The notes: a model not told the origin generated them from the sequence alone. Shown: positions 1-8,535, numbered from the stretch's first letter. The stretch is 64,000 nt of DNA from Massilistercora timonensis (GCF_900312975.1 NZ_LT990039.1:1178001-1242000); one strand, 5' to 3'. Translations and numbers: made by a program.

Positions 1-291
1 GGGATCTTCCTTGCTGATATCCAGCCCGGAATCCTCATAAGCCTCCAGCGCCGCGGCTACCGCGTACTGGGAAAATGGTTCCATCCGGCGGGCGGCCTTG
101 AAGTCCATCCGCTCTTTTGCCACGAAATCTTTGACTTCCGCCGCAACCTTGACCTTGTAATCGGTGGTGTCAAATCTGGTGATCTCCCCGATCCCCACTT
201 TTCCTGCCCGGATACCGGCCCAGAACTCTTCTACTGTATTTCCGATGGGCGTCACCGCCCCCAGTCCTGTCACTACGACCCTTCTTTTCAT
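1..291 (-). CDS. fabF: 3-oxoacyl-ACP synthase II (FabF), N-terminal part
   Basis: This is the first 97 codons of a condensing enzyme that elongates acyl-ACP with malonyl-ACP in type II fatty acid synthesis. The N-terminus shows the KAS I/II opening VVVTGLGAVTPIGN, then a WAGI..GKVGIGEITRFDT segment typical of FabF. The catalytic Cys-His-His residues lie beyond the window edge. The ATG at 289-291 follows fabG by about 30 bases and is the last visible gene of the fabH-acpP-fabK-fabD-fabG-fabF order. The identity is firm, although only a quarter of the gene is present. Confidence 0.93.
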   Translation of the reverse strand, partial: MKRRVVVTGLGAVTPIGNTVEEFWAGIRAGKVGIGEITRFDTTDYKVKVAAEVKDFVAKERMDFKAARRMEPFSQYAVAAALEAYEDSGLDISKEDP

Positions 292-322
292 ATCCTCGTC
301 TCCTTCTTGTCCTACCCTAGAT

Positions 323-1063
323 TTACATTACCATTCCGCCGTCTACGTGAAGTACCTGGCCAGTGATGTATCCTGCTTCGTCAGAGGCAAGAAATGCCGC
401 TGCCGCCGCCACGTCCTCCGGCTTTCCAAAGGCTCCCAGCGGGATCCCCGCCGCCGCGCCTTCCTTCACCTTCTCAGACAGCACGCTGGTCATATCCGTC
501 TCGATAAATCCGGGGGCAATGGCATTCACAGTGATCCCCCGGGAGGCCAGCTCTCTGGCCGCGGATTTGGTCAGTCCGATGACTCCTGCCTTGGAGGCCG
601 CATAATTGGCCTGGCCTGCATTTCCTGTCACCCCTACAACAGAGGACAGATTGATGATCCTGCCGCTTTTCTGCCGCAGCATCTGACGGGAGGCAAACCG
701 GATGGTATGGAAGGCTCCCTTCAGATTGGTCTCGATCACCTGATCGAAATCTTCCTCCGACATCTTCATCAGAAGACCGTCCCGGGTGATCCCTGCGTTG
801 TTCACCAGGATGTCGATCCGCCCAAACTCATCGATCACCTTCTGGATGAATGCCTGGCACTGATCGAAATCCGCCACGTTGCACTGGCATACCGCCGCTT
901 TCCCGCCGGCTCCTTCGATCTCCTGCTTTACTTCCTCTGCCTTTTCCTTTGAACCATTGTAATTGATAACTACCGTCGCTCCTTCTCCTGCCAGACGGAT
1001 GGCGATAGCTCTGCCAATCCCTCTGGAGGCTCCGGTTACGACTGCGATCTTTCCTGCTAACAT
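323..1063 (-). CDS. fabG: 3-oxoacyl-ACP reductase FabG
   Basis: This cytosolic NADPH-dependent short-chain dehydrogenase reduces 3-ketoacyl-ACP to 3-hydroxyacyl-ACP. The 246-residue protein has the cofactor motif TGASRGIG at 10-17, NNAG at 88-91, and the catalytic triad Ser141, Tyr154 and Lys158 (YAASK). Length and motifs match FabG rather than a general SDR. The gene starts 7 bases inside the end of fabD, which implies translational coupling in the fab operon. Confidence 0.96.
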   Translation of the reverse strand: MLAGKIAVVTGASRGIGRAIAIRLAGEGATVVINYNGSKEKAEEVKQEIEGAGGKAAVCQCNVADFDQCQAFIQKVIDEFGRIDILVNNAGITRDGLLMKMSEEDFDQVIETNLKGAFHTIRFASRQMLRQKSGRIINLSSVVGVTGNAGQANYAASKAGVIGLTKSAARELASRGITVNAIAPGFIETDMTSVLSEKVKEGAAAGIPLGAFGKPEDVAAAAAFLASDEAGYITGQVLHVDGGMVM

Positions 1064-1977
1064 AATGCTCCTTTCACCTTCTCCACGTCTTCCCAGGTTC
1101 CTACATTATAGACGGTCACGTCCCGGCTGATCTTCTTTAAGAAACCGGCCAGGGTTTTCCCGGGCCCGATCTCCACGAAGGTGTCCACCCCGTCGGCGAT
1201 CATGGCCTCCATGCTCTGCATCCAGCGCACCGGAGAGCTGACCTGCTCTGCCAGAAGCTCCCGGGTTTTCCCAATATCCTCCACCGTTCCGGCTGTCACG
1301 TTGGTGACATAGGGAACCGCAAGGGGATGAAGGGTTACTTTCTCCAGTTCTTCTGCCAGTTCCTCCCCGGCCGCCTTAAGCAAAGGCGAGTGGAAGGGGC
1401 CGCTTACATTCAGCATGATGGTTCGCTTCGCCCCGGCTTCCCGGAGTTTTTCCGCCGCTTTCTCTACATTTTCTGTCCTGCCTGTGATCACGATCTGCCC
1501 CGGACAGTTGTAGTTGGCGATGGTCACATCCGCCATTCCCTCCAGGACCTCTTCGATCCTGGCCGCGTCAAGGGCCATCACCGCGCACATGGCTCCCACT
1601 CCTGCTGGAACCGTGTTCTGCATCAGGATCCCTCTTTTCCGCACCAGACGGATGGCGTCCATGGGATCCATCCCCCCGGCCGCCGCGATGGCAGCGTATT
1701 CTCCCAGGCTTAAGCCTGCGGTAATATCCGGCGTGATCCCCTGCTCTTTTAAAACTGCCGTCATGGCAAGGCAAGTGGTGACCAGCGCCGCCTGTGTATA
1801 TTCAGTAAGGTCAAGCTTCTCATTTTCCTCAAAGCACAGCGCCTTCATATCCAGCCCCAGCGCCTGGGAAGCCTCATCATAGAGTTTTGCCGCCAGCGGG
1901 CTGTTCTGGTAGAAATCCCTGCCCATTCCGGCTTTCTGCGCTCCCTGTCCCGGGTAGATAAAAGCAATCTTACTCAT
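1057..1977 (-). CDS. fabD: Malonyl-CoA:ACP transacylase FabD
   Basis: This enzyme transfers malonyl from CoA to ACP to supply the condensing enzymes. The 306-residue protein has the N-terminal YPGQGAQ motif at 8-14, the nucleophile elbow GLSLGEYAA with Ser90, and the catalytic His196 in GPFHSPLL. The gene overlaps both fabK upstream and fabG downstream by a few bases, so the three are translated as a block. Confidence 0.96.
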   Translation of the reverse strand: MSKIAFIYPGQGAQKAGMGRDFYQNSPLAAKLYDEASQALGLDMKALCFEENEKLDLTEYTQAALVTTCLAMTAVLKEQGITPDITAGLSLGEYAAIAAAGGMDPMDAIRLVRKRGILMQNTVPAGVGAMCAVMALDAARIEEVLEGMADVTIANYNCPGQIVITGRTENVEKAAEKLREAGAKRTIMLNVSGPFHSPLLKAAGEELAEELEKVTLHPLAVPYVTNVTAGTVEDIGKTRELLAEQVSSPVRWMQSMEAMIADGVDTFVEIGPGKTLAGFLKKISRDVTVYNVGTWEDVEKVKGALC

Positions 1978-2908
1978 AGAATCCCTTTCCTCCTATCAGC
2001 TCATCGGTCTCCCGGACCAGCTTCCCGATCAGATCCTTGCAGGACATTCTCTCCTTGACCATGCCTGCGATCTGTCCCGCCATAACGCTTCCGTTCTTCA
2101 CGTCTCCGTCTACCACGGCTCTTCTTAAGCCGCCCAGCGTCAGCTGCTCCAGTTCTTCAAAGCTTGCACCCTGATTTTCCAATTCCAGATATTTCCTGGT
2201 CATCTCATTGCGAAGGGCCCGCACCGGATGGCCGGTGGTCCTTCCCGTTACCCGGGAGTCAATATCCTTCGCCTTGATGATCCTGTCTTTGTAATTCTCA
2301 TGTACCTGTGACTCATCCGTCACTACGAAATGGGTTCCCATCTGAACCCCGCTGGCGCCCAGCATGAACGCCGCCGCGATCCCTCTTCCGTCCGCAATGC
2401 CTCCGGCGGCGATCACCGGGATATTCACTGCGTCCACGATCTGGGGAACCAGTACCATGGTGGTATTCTCACCAATATGGCCTCCGGCCTCGCAGCCTTC
2501 CGCCACAACCGCGTCCGCGCCGCAGCGCTCCATCCTTCTTGCAAGGGCTACAGAAGCGACCACCGGGATCACCTTCACGCCGGCTGCCTTCCACATTTCC
2601 ATATATTTCTCCGGATTCCCGGCTCCTGTGGTCACAACCTTCACGCCTTCCTCGGCCACTACCTTCGCCACCTGGTCCGCGTAAGGACTCATTAGCATGA
2701 TGTTGACGCCAAAGGGCTTATCCGTCAGCTTCCGGGCTTCCCGGATCTGCTCTCTCACCCACTCCGCCGGCGCGCTGGCCGCTCCGATAAGGCCCAGGCC
2801 GCCTGCGTTGGAAACGCCTGCCGCCAGGTGATACTCCGCCACCCAGGCCATTCCGCCCTGGATGATGGGATATTGGATTCCTAATAATCTGGTCACTTCT
2901 GTCTGCAT
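1970..2908 (-). CDS. fabK: Enoyl-ACP reductase II, FMN-dependent FabK
   Basis: This TIM-barrel flavoprotein of the nitronate monooxygenase-like fold performs the last reduction of each fatty-acid elongation cycle. It replaces FabI and, by family knowledge, gives triclosan tolerance. Visible features are the opening YPIIQGGMAWV, the FMN-phosphate loops AGGIADGRGIAAA and GASGVQMGTHF, and an overall 312 residues, normal for FabK. Placement between acpP and fabD is the classic FabK location and makes a nitronate monooxygenase role unlikely. Confidence 0.93.
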   Translation of the reverse strand: MQTEVTRLLGIQYPIIQGGMAWVAEYHLAAGVSNAGGLGLIGAASAPAEWVREQIREARKLTDKPFGVNIMLMSPYADQVAKVVAEEGVKVVTTGAGNPEKYMEMWKAAGVKVIPVVASVALARRMERCGADAVVAEGCEAGGHIGENTTMVLVPQIVDAVNIPVIAAGGIADGRGIAAAFMLGASGVQMGTHFVVTDESQVHENYKDRIIKAKDIDSRVTGRTTGHPVRALRNEMTRKYLELENQGASFEELEQLTLGGLRRAVVDGDVKNGSVMAGQIAGMVKERMSCKDLIGKLVRETDELIGGKGFYE

Positions 2909-2933
2909 ATCTATAACCCCGCTTCTTCTTTTC

Positions 2934-3158
2934 TTATTTGTGCTCGTTGATATAGTTGATCACATCGCCTACTGTGGTGATCTGCTCCAGATCATCGGTA
3001 GGGATCTCGATGCCAAATTCGTCTTCCAGTCCCATCACCAGTTCGAAAAGGTCCAGGGAATCTGCTCCCAGGTCTTCCTTGAAGCTGGTCTTTTCTGTGA
3101 TCGCCTCTGCATCTGCTCCCAGTTTGTCTGCTACCAGTTCTTTGATCTGCTCTAACAT
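2934..3158 (-). CDS. acpP: Acyl carrier protein
   Basis: This small acidic four-helix carrier has 74 residues. The phosphopantetheine attachment site is Ser34 in GADSLDLFEL. It carries acyl intermediates between all enzymes of this operon. A strong AGGAG-type ribosome site precedes the ATG. Position between fabH and fabK identifies it as the fatty-acid-synthesis ACP rather than a secondary-metabolism carrier. Confidence 0.95.
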   Translation of the reverse strand: MLEQIKELVADKLGADAEAITEKTSFKEDLGADSLDLFELVMGLEDEFGIEIPTDDLEQITTVGDVINYINEHK

Positions 3159-3229
3159 TTCTTTCTCTCCTTTTGATCTTCCTTCTTTTTTGATTATATA
3201 TAAACCGGAAACCTTTTGGCTTCTCTGGT

Positions 3230-4216
3230 TTATCTCCAGTCAATAATGTTGGCGCCCCAGGTAAGCCCTGCGCCAAATCCCGCCAGCACCAGCCGCTGGC
3301 CGCTTTTTAATGTTCCGGCCCGGTTCAGCTCATCCAGAAGGATGGGAATGCTGGCCGAGGAAGTGTTGCCGTATTCCTGCAGGTTCATGGGGAATTTCTC
3401 CACCGGCTCTCCCAGCCGCTTTGCCACAGATTCAATGATCCGCTTGTTGGCCTGATGGACAATGTAGTAATCAATGTCCTTAGCCTCCAGATGATTGCGC
3501 TCCAGCACCTCCCGGATCACCTCCGGCACCCGCTTGACCGCGAACTTGAACACCGCCTGGCCGTCCATCTGCATGAAATGGGCTTCATCCACCATGGCCT
3601 CCGGATCCAGCTCCCTGGTCAGGCCGTTGGCCTCGCAGCGACTCTGGCAGGTAAGGGCCTCTCCCCTGGCTCCGTCCGTGTGAGCCGCAGGCAGGTAGAG
3701 CCTTCTCTCATCCCTTCGCACCACGGCGGCTCCCGCCCCGTCGCCAAAGAGGATACAGGTCCCCCGGTCCTTCCAGTTTGTAATGCAGGAAAGGCTTTCG
3801 CTTCCGATCACCAGGGCAGTCCGGTATATCCCACTCTCCAGATAGGCCTCCGCCGTATTGTAGGCCAGCACGAATCCGGTGCAGGCAGCCCCGCCGACGT
3901 CAAAGCATACCGCGTTCACCGCTCCCAGCTCCTTCTGGACCAGACAGGCTGTCCCCGGCAGGACCACGTTGGAAGAAATGGTGGCCACCAGGATAAGGTC
4001 AACCTCCTCCGGCGACACGCCCCCGTTCTCAAGAGCTCTCCGTCCGGCTTCACTTGCCATGGATACAGTAGTCTCATCCTGGATGATATGGCGCTTCACC
4101 ACGCCTGTGCGCTCCCGGATCCACTCGTCGCTGGTCTCCACCAGCCTGGCGATATCATTGTTGTCCATTGTATATTCCGGTATGTAAGATCCGGTTCCGC
4201 ATATGATTCCAGCCAT
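3230..4216 (-). CDS. fabH: 3-oxoacyl-ACP synthase III FabH
   Basis: FabH starts fatty-acid synthesis by condensing a short acyl-CoA with malonyl-ACP. With the start chosen here the protein has 328 residues. The nucleophile is Cys112 in GGAACTGF; the His is in YIVHQANKRI and the Asn in EYGNTSSASIP. A longer frame runs upstream to 4291, but its extra codons lie in the promoter at 4274-4302. The ATG at 4214-4216 has an AGGAGAGG ribosome site, so it is the true start. This is the first gene of the fab operon. Confidence 0.94.
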   Translation of the reverse strand: MAGIICGTGSYIPEYTMDNNDIARLVETSDEWIRERTGVVKRHIIQDETTVSMASEAGRRALENGGVSPEEVDLILVATISSNVVLPGTACLVQKELGAVNAVCFDVGGAACTGFVLAYNTAEAYLESGIYRTALVIGSESLSCITNWKDRGTCILFGDGAGAAVVRRDERRLYLPAAHTDGARGEALTCQSRCEANGLTRELDPEAMVDEAHFMQMDGQAVFKFAVKRVPEVIREVLERNHLEAKDIDYYIVHQANKRIIESVAKRLGEPVEKFPMNLQEYGNTSSASIPILLDELNRAGTLKSGQRLVLAGFGAGLTWGANIIDWR

Positions 4217-4261
4217 CTTGCCTCTCCTGACTTTTCTGCATATATTTTGGTTGTCAATTAT

Positions 4262-4302
4262 TTTGACTCTCAAAGTATATATCGGATACACGCCTCTGTC
4301 AA
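4262..4302 (-). promoter_or_regulatory. fab operon promoter with FabT-like operator
   Basis: On the minus strand a near-perfect sigma-A promoter is visible: TTGACA (4297-4302), a 17-base spacer and TATACT (4274-4279). Directly downstream, overlapping the last -10 base, is TTTGA-GAG-TCAAA (4262-4274), a dyad resembling the binding motif of the MarR-family repressor FabT. A repressor bound there would block initiation. No fabT gene is adjacent. The promoter is clear; the operator assignment is by similarity to the remembered motif. Confidence 0.75.
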
Positions 4303-4323
4303 GAGATATTTTTCCCGAAAAAT

Positions 4324-4354
4324 TTCCAAAAAGAAAAGAACGCCGAAGCGTTCT
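4324..4354 (-). terminator. Rho-independent terminator of sdaAB-sdaAA
   Basis: Reading the minus strand, AGAACGC, a TTCG tetraloop and GCGTTCT (4337-4354) form a compact stem followed by a T-rich run (4324-4336). It lies just past the sdaAA stop and before the fabH promoter, insulating the two operons. Confidence 0.88.
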
Positions 4355-4374
4355 CTTCCTTCTCTATGTAAGCA

Positions 4375-5244
4375 TTACATATCCAGCCGTTCCAGGACCT
4401 TGAGGGCTTCCTCAGTGGCAGCCACGCCGCCCTTGCCGGTCTCCTTCAGGGTGAGGTCCATCTTGTCTCCCACTTCCTTCATAGCGTCGATCACCTGGTC
4501 CACCGGGATCTTGCTGGTGATCCCGGCAAGGGCCATGTCTGCCGCAGCCAGCGCGTTCACAGCGCCGCCTACATTTCTCTTCACACAGGGCACCTCCACC
4601 AGGCCGCCCACCGGATCACAGACCAGTCCCATCAGGTTCTTAAGCGCCATAGCGCAGGCATGGCCGATCTGCTGAGGGGTTCCCCCTCTTACATAGCAGA
4701 TGGCTCCCGCGGCCATCCCGGAACCGGATCCGATCTCCGCCTGGCAGCCGCCGGACGCTCCCGCCAGATACGCCCGGTTGGCGATGATCTGCCCGATCCC
4801 CGCCGCCACGTACATGGCCTCGATCATCTTTTCCTCCGGAACCTGATATTCTTTATAATAGGTAACCAGCACCGCCGGAAGCACACCGCAGGCCCCCGCT
4901 GTGGGCGCCGCCACGATCCGTTTCATACAGGCATTGTTGCAGCCCATCTTCAGGGCGTTGGTCATCACCTTGGCCATAAAATCTCCGCACAGGGTGTCGC
5001 CGGCCTTCTGATACTCCTCCATCAGGCCGCCCTCTTTTCCTACCAGGCCGCTTCTGGACACCAGATTGGGATCATAATTGTCCAGTCCGTCCAGCATAGC
5101 CTGCCACATTCCCTTCATTTCCTTCCAGGAATCTTCCAAAGCCACGTCTCTTTCCTCGGCGTCCTCCAGCTGTACGGCCTTCCAGAATGGGATCCCGTCC
5201 CGCTCACATCTGGCATACGCCTCTTCCATTGATTGATATGACAT
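4375..5244 (-). CDS. sdaAA: L-serine dehydratase, Fe-S dependent, alpha subunit
   Basis: This is the catalytic subunit of the oxygen-sensitive [4Fe-4S] L-serine ammonia-lyase, which converts L-serine to pyruvate and ammonia. The 289-residue protein shows the cluster/active-site motifs GCNNACMKRIVAAPTAGACG, SGGCQAEIGSGSGMAAGA and CDPVGGLVEVPC, with conserved cysteines. It follows sdaAB by 28 bases. The split alpha/beta arrangement is the clostridial and Bacillus type, unlike the single-chain E. coli enzyme. Confidence 0.95.
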   Translation of the reverse strand: MSYQSMEEAYARCERDGIPFWKAVQLEDAEERDVALEDSWKEMKGMWQAMLDGLDNYDPNLVSRSGLVGKEGGLMEEYQKAGDTLCGDFMAKVMTNALKMGCNNACMKRIVAAPTAGACGVLPAVLVTYYKEYQVPEEKMIEAMYVAAGIGQIIANRAYLAGASGGCQAEIGSGSGMAAGAICYVRGGTPQQIGHACAMALKNLMGLVCDPVGGLVEVPCVKRNVGGAVNALAAADMALAGITSKIPVDQVIDAMKEVGDKMDLTLKETGKGGVAATEEALKVLERLDM

Positions 5245-5272
5245 ACGACTCTATATCCTCCACTTCTCTCGA

Positions 5273-5938
5273 TTATCCGTTTACATTCAGGAAGGTCACC
5301 TTCAGGATCCCGTCCTTGCTCTCCAGCTCCTTGATCACAGCCTCCGATACCGGCTGGTCGATCTCCAGCACCATCACTGCCATGCCGCCCCGCTTGTCCC
5401 GGAACACCTGCATGGTGGCGATATTGATATTTTCCTTGCTAAGCGTCGTGGAAACCTCCGTGATCCGCCCCGGCTTGTCCTCATTGCGCACGATCAGCGT
5501 ATTGCTCTCGCCGCTGAAGTTCACGTCGATATCGTCCATCTTGCTGACCCGGATCCGGCCGCCGCCGATGGAGAACGCCTGGATCTTCATGGGCTTTACG
5601 CCTTCCTTCTCCATGATGATCTGCGCAGTATTGGGGTGGGCGTCCCGCATGTCTTTCGGCGAAATGGTGAATTCCATGCCCGCTTCCTTCGCGATCTGGA
5701 AGCTGTCCGGGATCCGCAGATCATCCGGCTTCATCCCCAGAAGCCCGGCGATCAGCGCTTTGTCAGTTCCATGTCCCTTCCCCGTATCCGCGAAAGAACC
5801 GTGCAGATAGACAGTCGCCTTGTCCGGTCTCCTGCCAAAAAGCTGTCTGGCGATCAGTCCGATGCGCACGGCCCCTGCCGTGTGGGAACTGGACGGGCCT
5901 ACCATTACCGGCCCCAGAATGTCAAATATGTTTCCCAT
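5273..5938 (-). CDS. sdaAB: L-serine dehydratase, Fe-S dependent, beta subunit
   Basis: The 221-residue beta subunit pairs with the alpha subunit encoded directly downstream. The N-terminal half has the serine-dehydratase beta motif GPSSSHTAGAVRIG (12-25) and HGSFADTGKGHGTDKAL. The C-terminal third is an ACT domain (about 148-218), which in this family binds serine or an effector. It is the promoter-proximal gene, with a consensus promoter at 5983-6011. Confidence 0.95.
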   Translation of the reverse strand: MGNIFDILGPVMVGPSSSHTAGAVRIGLIARQLFGRRPDKATVYLHGSFADTGKGHGTDKALIAGLLGMKPDDLRIPDSFQIAKEAGMEFTISPKDMRDAHPNTAQIIMEKEGVKPMKIQAFSIGGGRIRVSKMDDIDVNFSGESNTLIVRNEDKPGRITEVSTTLSKENINIATMQVFRDKRGGMAVMVLEIDQPVSEAVIKELESKDGILKVTFLNVNG

Positions 5939-5982
5939 GTTTTTTTCCTCTCTTTTCTTATTTTTGACAGGTATCTAAACCC

Positions 5983-6011
5983 ATTATAGCTGGATTTGAC
6001 ACACTTTACAA
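5983..6011 (-). promoter_or_regulatory. sdaAB-sdaAA promoter
   Basis: On the minus strand TTGTAA (6006-6011), a 17-base spacer and TATAAT (5983-5988) lie about 45 bases before the sdaAB ATG. This is a strong sigma-A promoter, back to back with the plus-strand promoter of the DUF4317 gene. Confidence 0.8.
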
Positions 6012-6046
6012 CGAAAAGTGGAACAATTTAACGTCTTCTTGAGATG

Positions 6047-6075
6047 TTGTGTCTTTATTCCATTTTTGTTATACT
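6047..6075 (+). promoter_or_regulatory. Promoter of the DUF4317 gene
   Basis: TTGTGT (6047-6052), 17 bases, then TATACT (6070-6075) with an extended -10 TG one base upstream. It lies 38 bases before the chosen ATG at 6113. It excludes the longer in-frame reading that begins at 6044. Confidence 0.6.
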
Positions 6076-6112
6076 GAATCTTACCCTGAAAACACAGCAG
6101 AAAGGATATCCT

Positions 6113-7234
6113 ATGAATAAGAAAGAAGTACTAGAGATCCGCCGGCAGTTTTCCCCGGACAACTGCGCCATCACCCGCATCTGCGGCTGTTACGTGGATC
6201 ATGAAAAAGAAAAGAAAATGGAGTTCAAGAAGGCCTTCCTGTCCCTTCCGGAAGAAGAAGCCTTCAAATATTTCGACATTTTTCGACACACCCTGTCCGG
6301 GACCCTGGGCAAAAATCTGATCAATATGGAATTCCCCCTGGAGCAGGAAGTACCGGGCGGCACCCAGGAATTCCTCTTGAAGCTGCGGGACAGCCGGCTG
6401 GAAGACGATCTTCTGACCGAGGAATTCTACGACAAAGTAATTGAAAACTACGACTACGCCGAGAACTATTTCATCATCCTGATCCACGCCGTGTACGATG
6501 TGCCCGGCAAGGCCTCCGACGGCCTGGAGATGTTCGATGCCTCGGATACCGTCTACGAGCACATCCTGTGCAGTATCTGCCCGGTCAACTTAAGCAAGGC
6601 AGGCTTAAGCTACAACGCCCAGACCAACAGTATTGAAGACCGGATCCGGGACTGGCTGGTAGACGATCCCGTCAAGGGCTTCCTCTTCCCCGCCTTCCAG
6701 GACCGCGCCTCCAACATCCATCAGGTGCTGTATTATTCCAAGAAGCCGGAAGAGCTGCAGCCAGGCTTCATCACCAATGTGCTGGGAAGCGCCGTCCCCC
6801 TGACCGCCAAAGACCAGAAGACTACCTTCCAGTCTGTGATCAGCGAAACCCTGGGGGAGGACTGCGACTATGAAGTGGTCCGCAATATCCACGAGAACCT
6901 TAACGAAATGCTGGAGGAAGCCAAAGAAACCCCGGAACCTCTGGAATTATCCCGCCCGGACGTCCGGCGGCTTCTGGAGCGAAGCGGCGCGCCGGAAGAG
7001 AAACTTGCTTCCTTCGACCGGGAATTTGAAGAGACCGTGGGGGAGAAAAATACCCTTCTGGCCTCCAACATCGCCAGCGTGCGCAGCTTCCAGGTGGAGA
7101 CCCCGGACGTGATCGTGAAAGTCAACCCGGAGCGCTCCGACCTGGTGGAGATCCGTGAGATCGACGGCCGCCGCTGCCTGGTGATCGCCGTGGACGACCA
7201 TCTGGAAGTCAACGGCATTGAAGTGCGAAAATAA
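6113..7234 (+). CDS. DUF4317 family protein of unknown function
   Basis: This 373-residue protein is soluble, acidic and Lys/Glu-rich and matches the DUF4317 family seen across Lachnospiraceae. It has no signal peptide and no membrane segment. The N-terminus (MNKKEVLEIRRQFSPDNCAITRICGCYVD) is the conserved part, with a central ENYDYAENYFIILIHAVYDVPGKASDG stretch. No catalytic motif is recognised. The ATG at 6113 follows AAAGGA and the promoter at 6047-6075. It is monocistronic and ends before tRNA-Leu. The function is unknown. Confidence 0.85.
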   Translation: MNKKEVLEIRRQFSPDNCAITRICGCYVDHEKEKKMEFKKAFLSLPEEEAFKYFDIFRHTLSGTLGKNLINMEFPLEQEVPGGTQEFLLKLRDSRLEDDLLTEEFYDKVIENYDYAENYFIILIHAVYDVPGKASDGLEMFDASDTVYEHILCSICPVNLSKAGLSYNAQTNSIEDRIRDWLVDDPVKGFLFPAFQDRASNIHQVLYYSKKPEELQPGFITNVLGSAVPLTAKDQKTTFQSVISETLGEDCDYEVVRNIHENLNEMLEEAKETPEPLELSRPDVRRLLERSGAPEEKLASFDREFEETVGEKNTLLASNIASVRSFQVETPDVIVKVNPERSDLVEIREIDGRRCLVIAVDDHLEVNGIEVRK

Positions 7235-7273
7235 AAGATTGGGAAAAAATTTGCAAAAACCTGAAAAAAGTAT

Positions 7274-7302
7274 TTGCCAAACGCCTTCTTTTGTGATAAT
7301 AT
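7274..7302 (+). promoter_or_regulatory. tRNA-Leu(CAG) promoter
   Basis: TTGCCA (7274-7279), 17 bases, then TAATAT (7297-7302) end about 12 bases before the mature tRNA 5' end, giving a very short leader. Confidence 0.7.
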
Positions 7303-7313
7303 ATTCCTTGCGA

Positions 7314-7396
7314 GCGGAGATGGCGGAATGGCAGACGCGCTAGATTCAGGTTCTAGTGGGAGCAATCCTGTGAGGGTTCAAGTCCCTTTCTCCGCA
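7314..7396 (+). tRNA. tRNA-Leu (anticodon CAG)
   Basis: The acceptor arms GCGGAGA (7314-7320) and TCTCCGC (7389-7395) pair perfectly, with A as discriminator base. The anticodon stem CTAGA/TCTAG encloses loop TTCAGGT, so the anticodon is CAG and it reads CUG leucine codons. A class II variable arm and the T-arm GGGTTCAAGTCCC are present. CCA is not encoded. Confidence 0.96.
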
Positions 7397-7411
7397 TTTT
7401 TTATTTCTTCA

Positions 7412-7450
7412 AAAACCCTTGAAAAACACTGGTTTTCAAGGGTTTTCTTA
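7412..7450 (+). terminator. Terminator after tRNA-Leu(CAG)
   Basis: A 14-bp perfect inverted repeat, AAAACCCTTGAAAA (7412-7425) and its complement (7433-7446), is followed by a T-rich run. The symmetrical A/T flanks would also allow action on minus-strand transcripts. Confidence 0.85.
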
Positions 7451-7504
7451 TTTTTAAAATACGCCATGGAGCAAACATATCCTCCCGCATTGGTACTGGC
7501 TTTG

Positions 7505-7936
7505 CTATTTTGCATACATCTGTCCATCGCCACCCATTAGTGCCGTCATTTCTTCAATTTTTTCTAATGGAAAAGGCGGTTGGGAAAGTGGTTTCATTGC
7601 AATCGACATCAATTTCATAGGATTATCATCTGCCGCCACACGATTGGAGCTTAAATGTCCACATCTGCGGCAACGATGGATGATGGCCCACTCCCCATTC
7701 TTTCTAACCCATACTCCCACCGGATCCATAATACCTCCGCAATCAGCTTCTCTGTCTCCCGGTTCAATATCCAAATGTAAGCTGCTCAGACAGTTGGGGC
7801 AATGGTTTCTGTGGTCACTTCCCGCCCCGGCAGATACCACAAGTCTGCCGCATACTTTACAAGTAAAGCTGTCTTTACAGCTATGTGTTTTATAATAACC
7901 TTTTTCAAATTGTTTTCGCTTATTCTCTCGATTCAT
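7505..7936 (-). CDS. RNHCP domain protein
   Basis: This 143-residue, cysteine-rich, probably zinc-binding protein carries the family signature DHRNHCPNCLSSLHLD (about 40-56). It also has an upstream C-x2-C pair (CKVCG) and a later C-x2-C (CRRCG). The molecular function is not known. It starts 2 bases after the MarR stop, with its ribosome site inside the MarR coding end, so the two are co-translated and share the operator-covered promoter at 8410-8456. Confidence 0.85.
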   Translation of the reverse strand: MNRENKRKQFEKGYYKTHSCKDSFTCKVCGRLVVSAGAGSDHRNHCPNCLSSLHLDIEPGDREADCGGIMDPVGVWVRKNGEWAIIHRCRRCGHLSSNRVAADDNPMKLMSIAMKPLSQPPFPLEKIEEMTALMGGDGQMYAK

Positions 7937-7938
7937 AA

Positions 7939-8394
7939 CTACTCCTTTAAGGGCAGCGCTGTATCAAAAAACAGATTTACATATTTTTGCAATCCGTCAC
8001 GATATTTTTGTGTAAGCATCAGATATTGCTGCTGCTCTTCGGCTGTCCATTCATTCCAAATTTTATTTTCAATTTCAAATATGGGAAATATTTTTTCTTC
8101 TGAAATTTTCTTCCCCTTTTCAGTTAAGCAAACAATAGTATTTCGTCCATGACCTTGTTCCAGATATACGATTCCGTCTTTCTTTAAATTACGGATCGCA
8201 GAATTTATTGTCTGACGGCTAATACCGGTTAGCTTGCTGATTTCACTTTGAAGGCACCTGTCCTTTTTCTCGCAAATGACATATAAAATATTCATAACAC
8301 TATCGGAAAGTCCCATTTTAACTGCCATTTCGTGGTAAAGTGAATTGATTCCCCCGGATAAATGCGTGTATTCCGTTGCGTGTAAATAGTGCAT
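7939..8394 (-). CDS. MarR family transcriptional regulator
   Basis: This 151-residue winged-helix repressor has its HTH around 35-90 (LQSEISKLTGISRQTINSAIRNLKKDGIVYLEQ) with the DxR-type wing turn HGRNTIVCLTEKG. The start at 8392-8394 has AAGGAG 8 bases upstream. A longer frame to 8424 is excluded because its first codons lie in operator and transcription-start DNA. Two identical 15-base sites around the -10 box suggest autorepression. The partner RNHCP protein is the only visible downstream gene. The ligand is unknown. Confidence 0.88.
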   Translation of the reverse strand: MHYLHATEYTHLSGGINSLYHEMAVKMGLSDSVMNILYVICEKKDRCLQSEISKLTGISRQTINSAIRNLKKDGIVYLEQGHGRNTIVCLTEKGKKISEEKIFPIFEIENKIWNEWTAEEQQQYLMLTQKYRDGLQKYVNLFFDTALPLKE

Positions 8395-8409
8395 ATATTC
8401 ATCTCCTTG

Positions 8410-8456
8410 TCCGATTTCGTACATTTATATTATATCCGATTTCGTACATATGTCAA
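8410..8456 (-). promoter_or_regulatory. marR-RNHCP promoter with two identical operators
   Basis: On the minus strand TTGACA (8451-8456), a 16-base spacer and TATAAT (8429-8434) form the promoter. An exact 15-base repeat, ATGTACGAAATCGGA on that strand, occurs at 8435-8449 (filling the spacer) and at 8410-8424 (at the expected start site), 25 bases apart. This is the geometry of an autorepressed promoter. Confidence 0.82.
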
Positions 8457-8478
8457 GAGCTTTTTACGGAATGGTTGA

Positions 8479-8535
8479 AGTATTCTTTCCGAAACCCTTC
8501 AGGAAGCGCTTATGGCAAAATTAAACCTCAAATAG
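8479..8535 (+). pseudogene. 3' remnant of a second hicB gene
   Basis: In frame, this stretch encodes SILSETLQEALMAKLNLK and a stop. Its last 12 residues are identical to the C-terminus of the intact hicB at 9973-10407. The frame is closed by a TGA just upstream, so only the tail survives. It forms the start of repeat copy 1. Confidence 0.72.

Noticed and set aside
3230-4291. Extended FabH start at 4291
   Set aside because: The extra codons overlap the -10 box and operator of the fab promoter.
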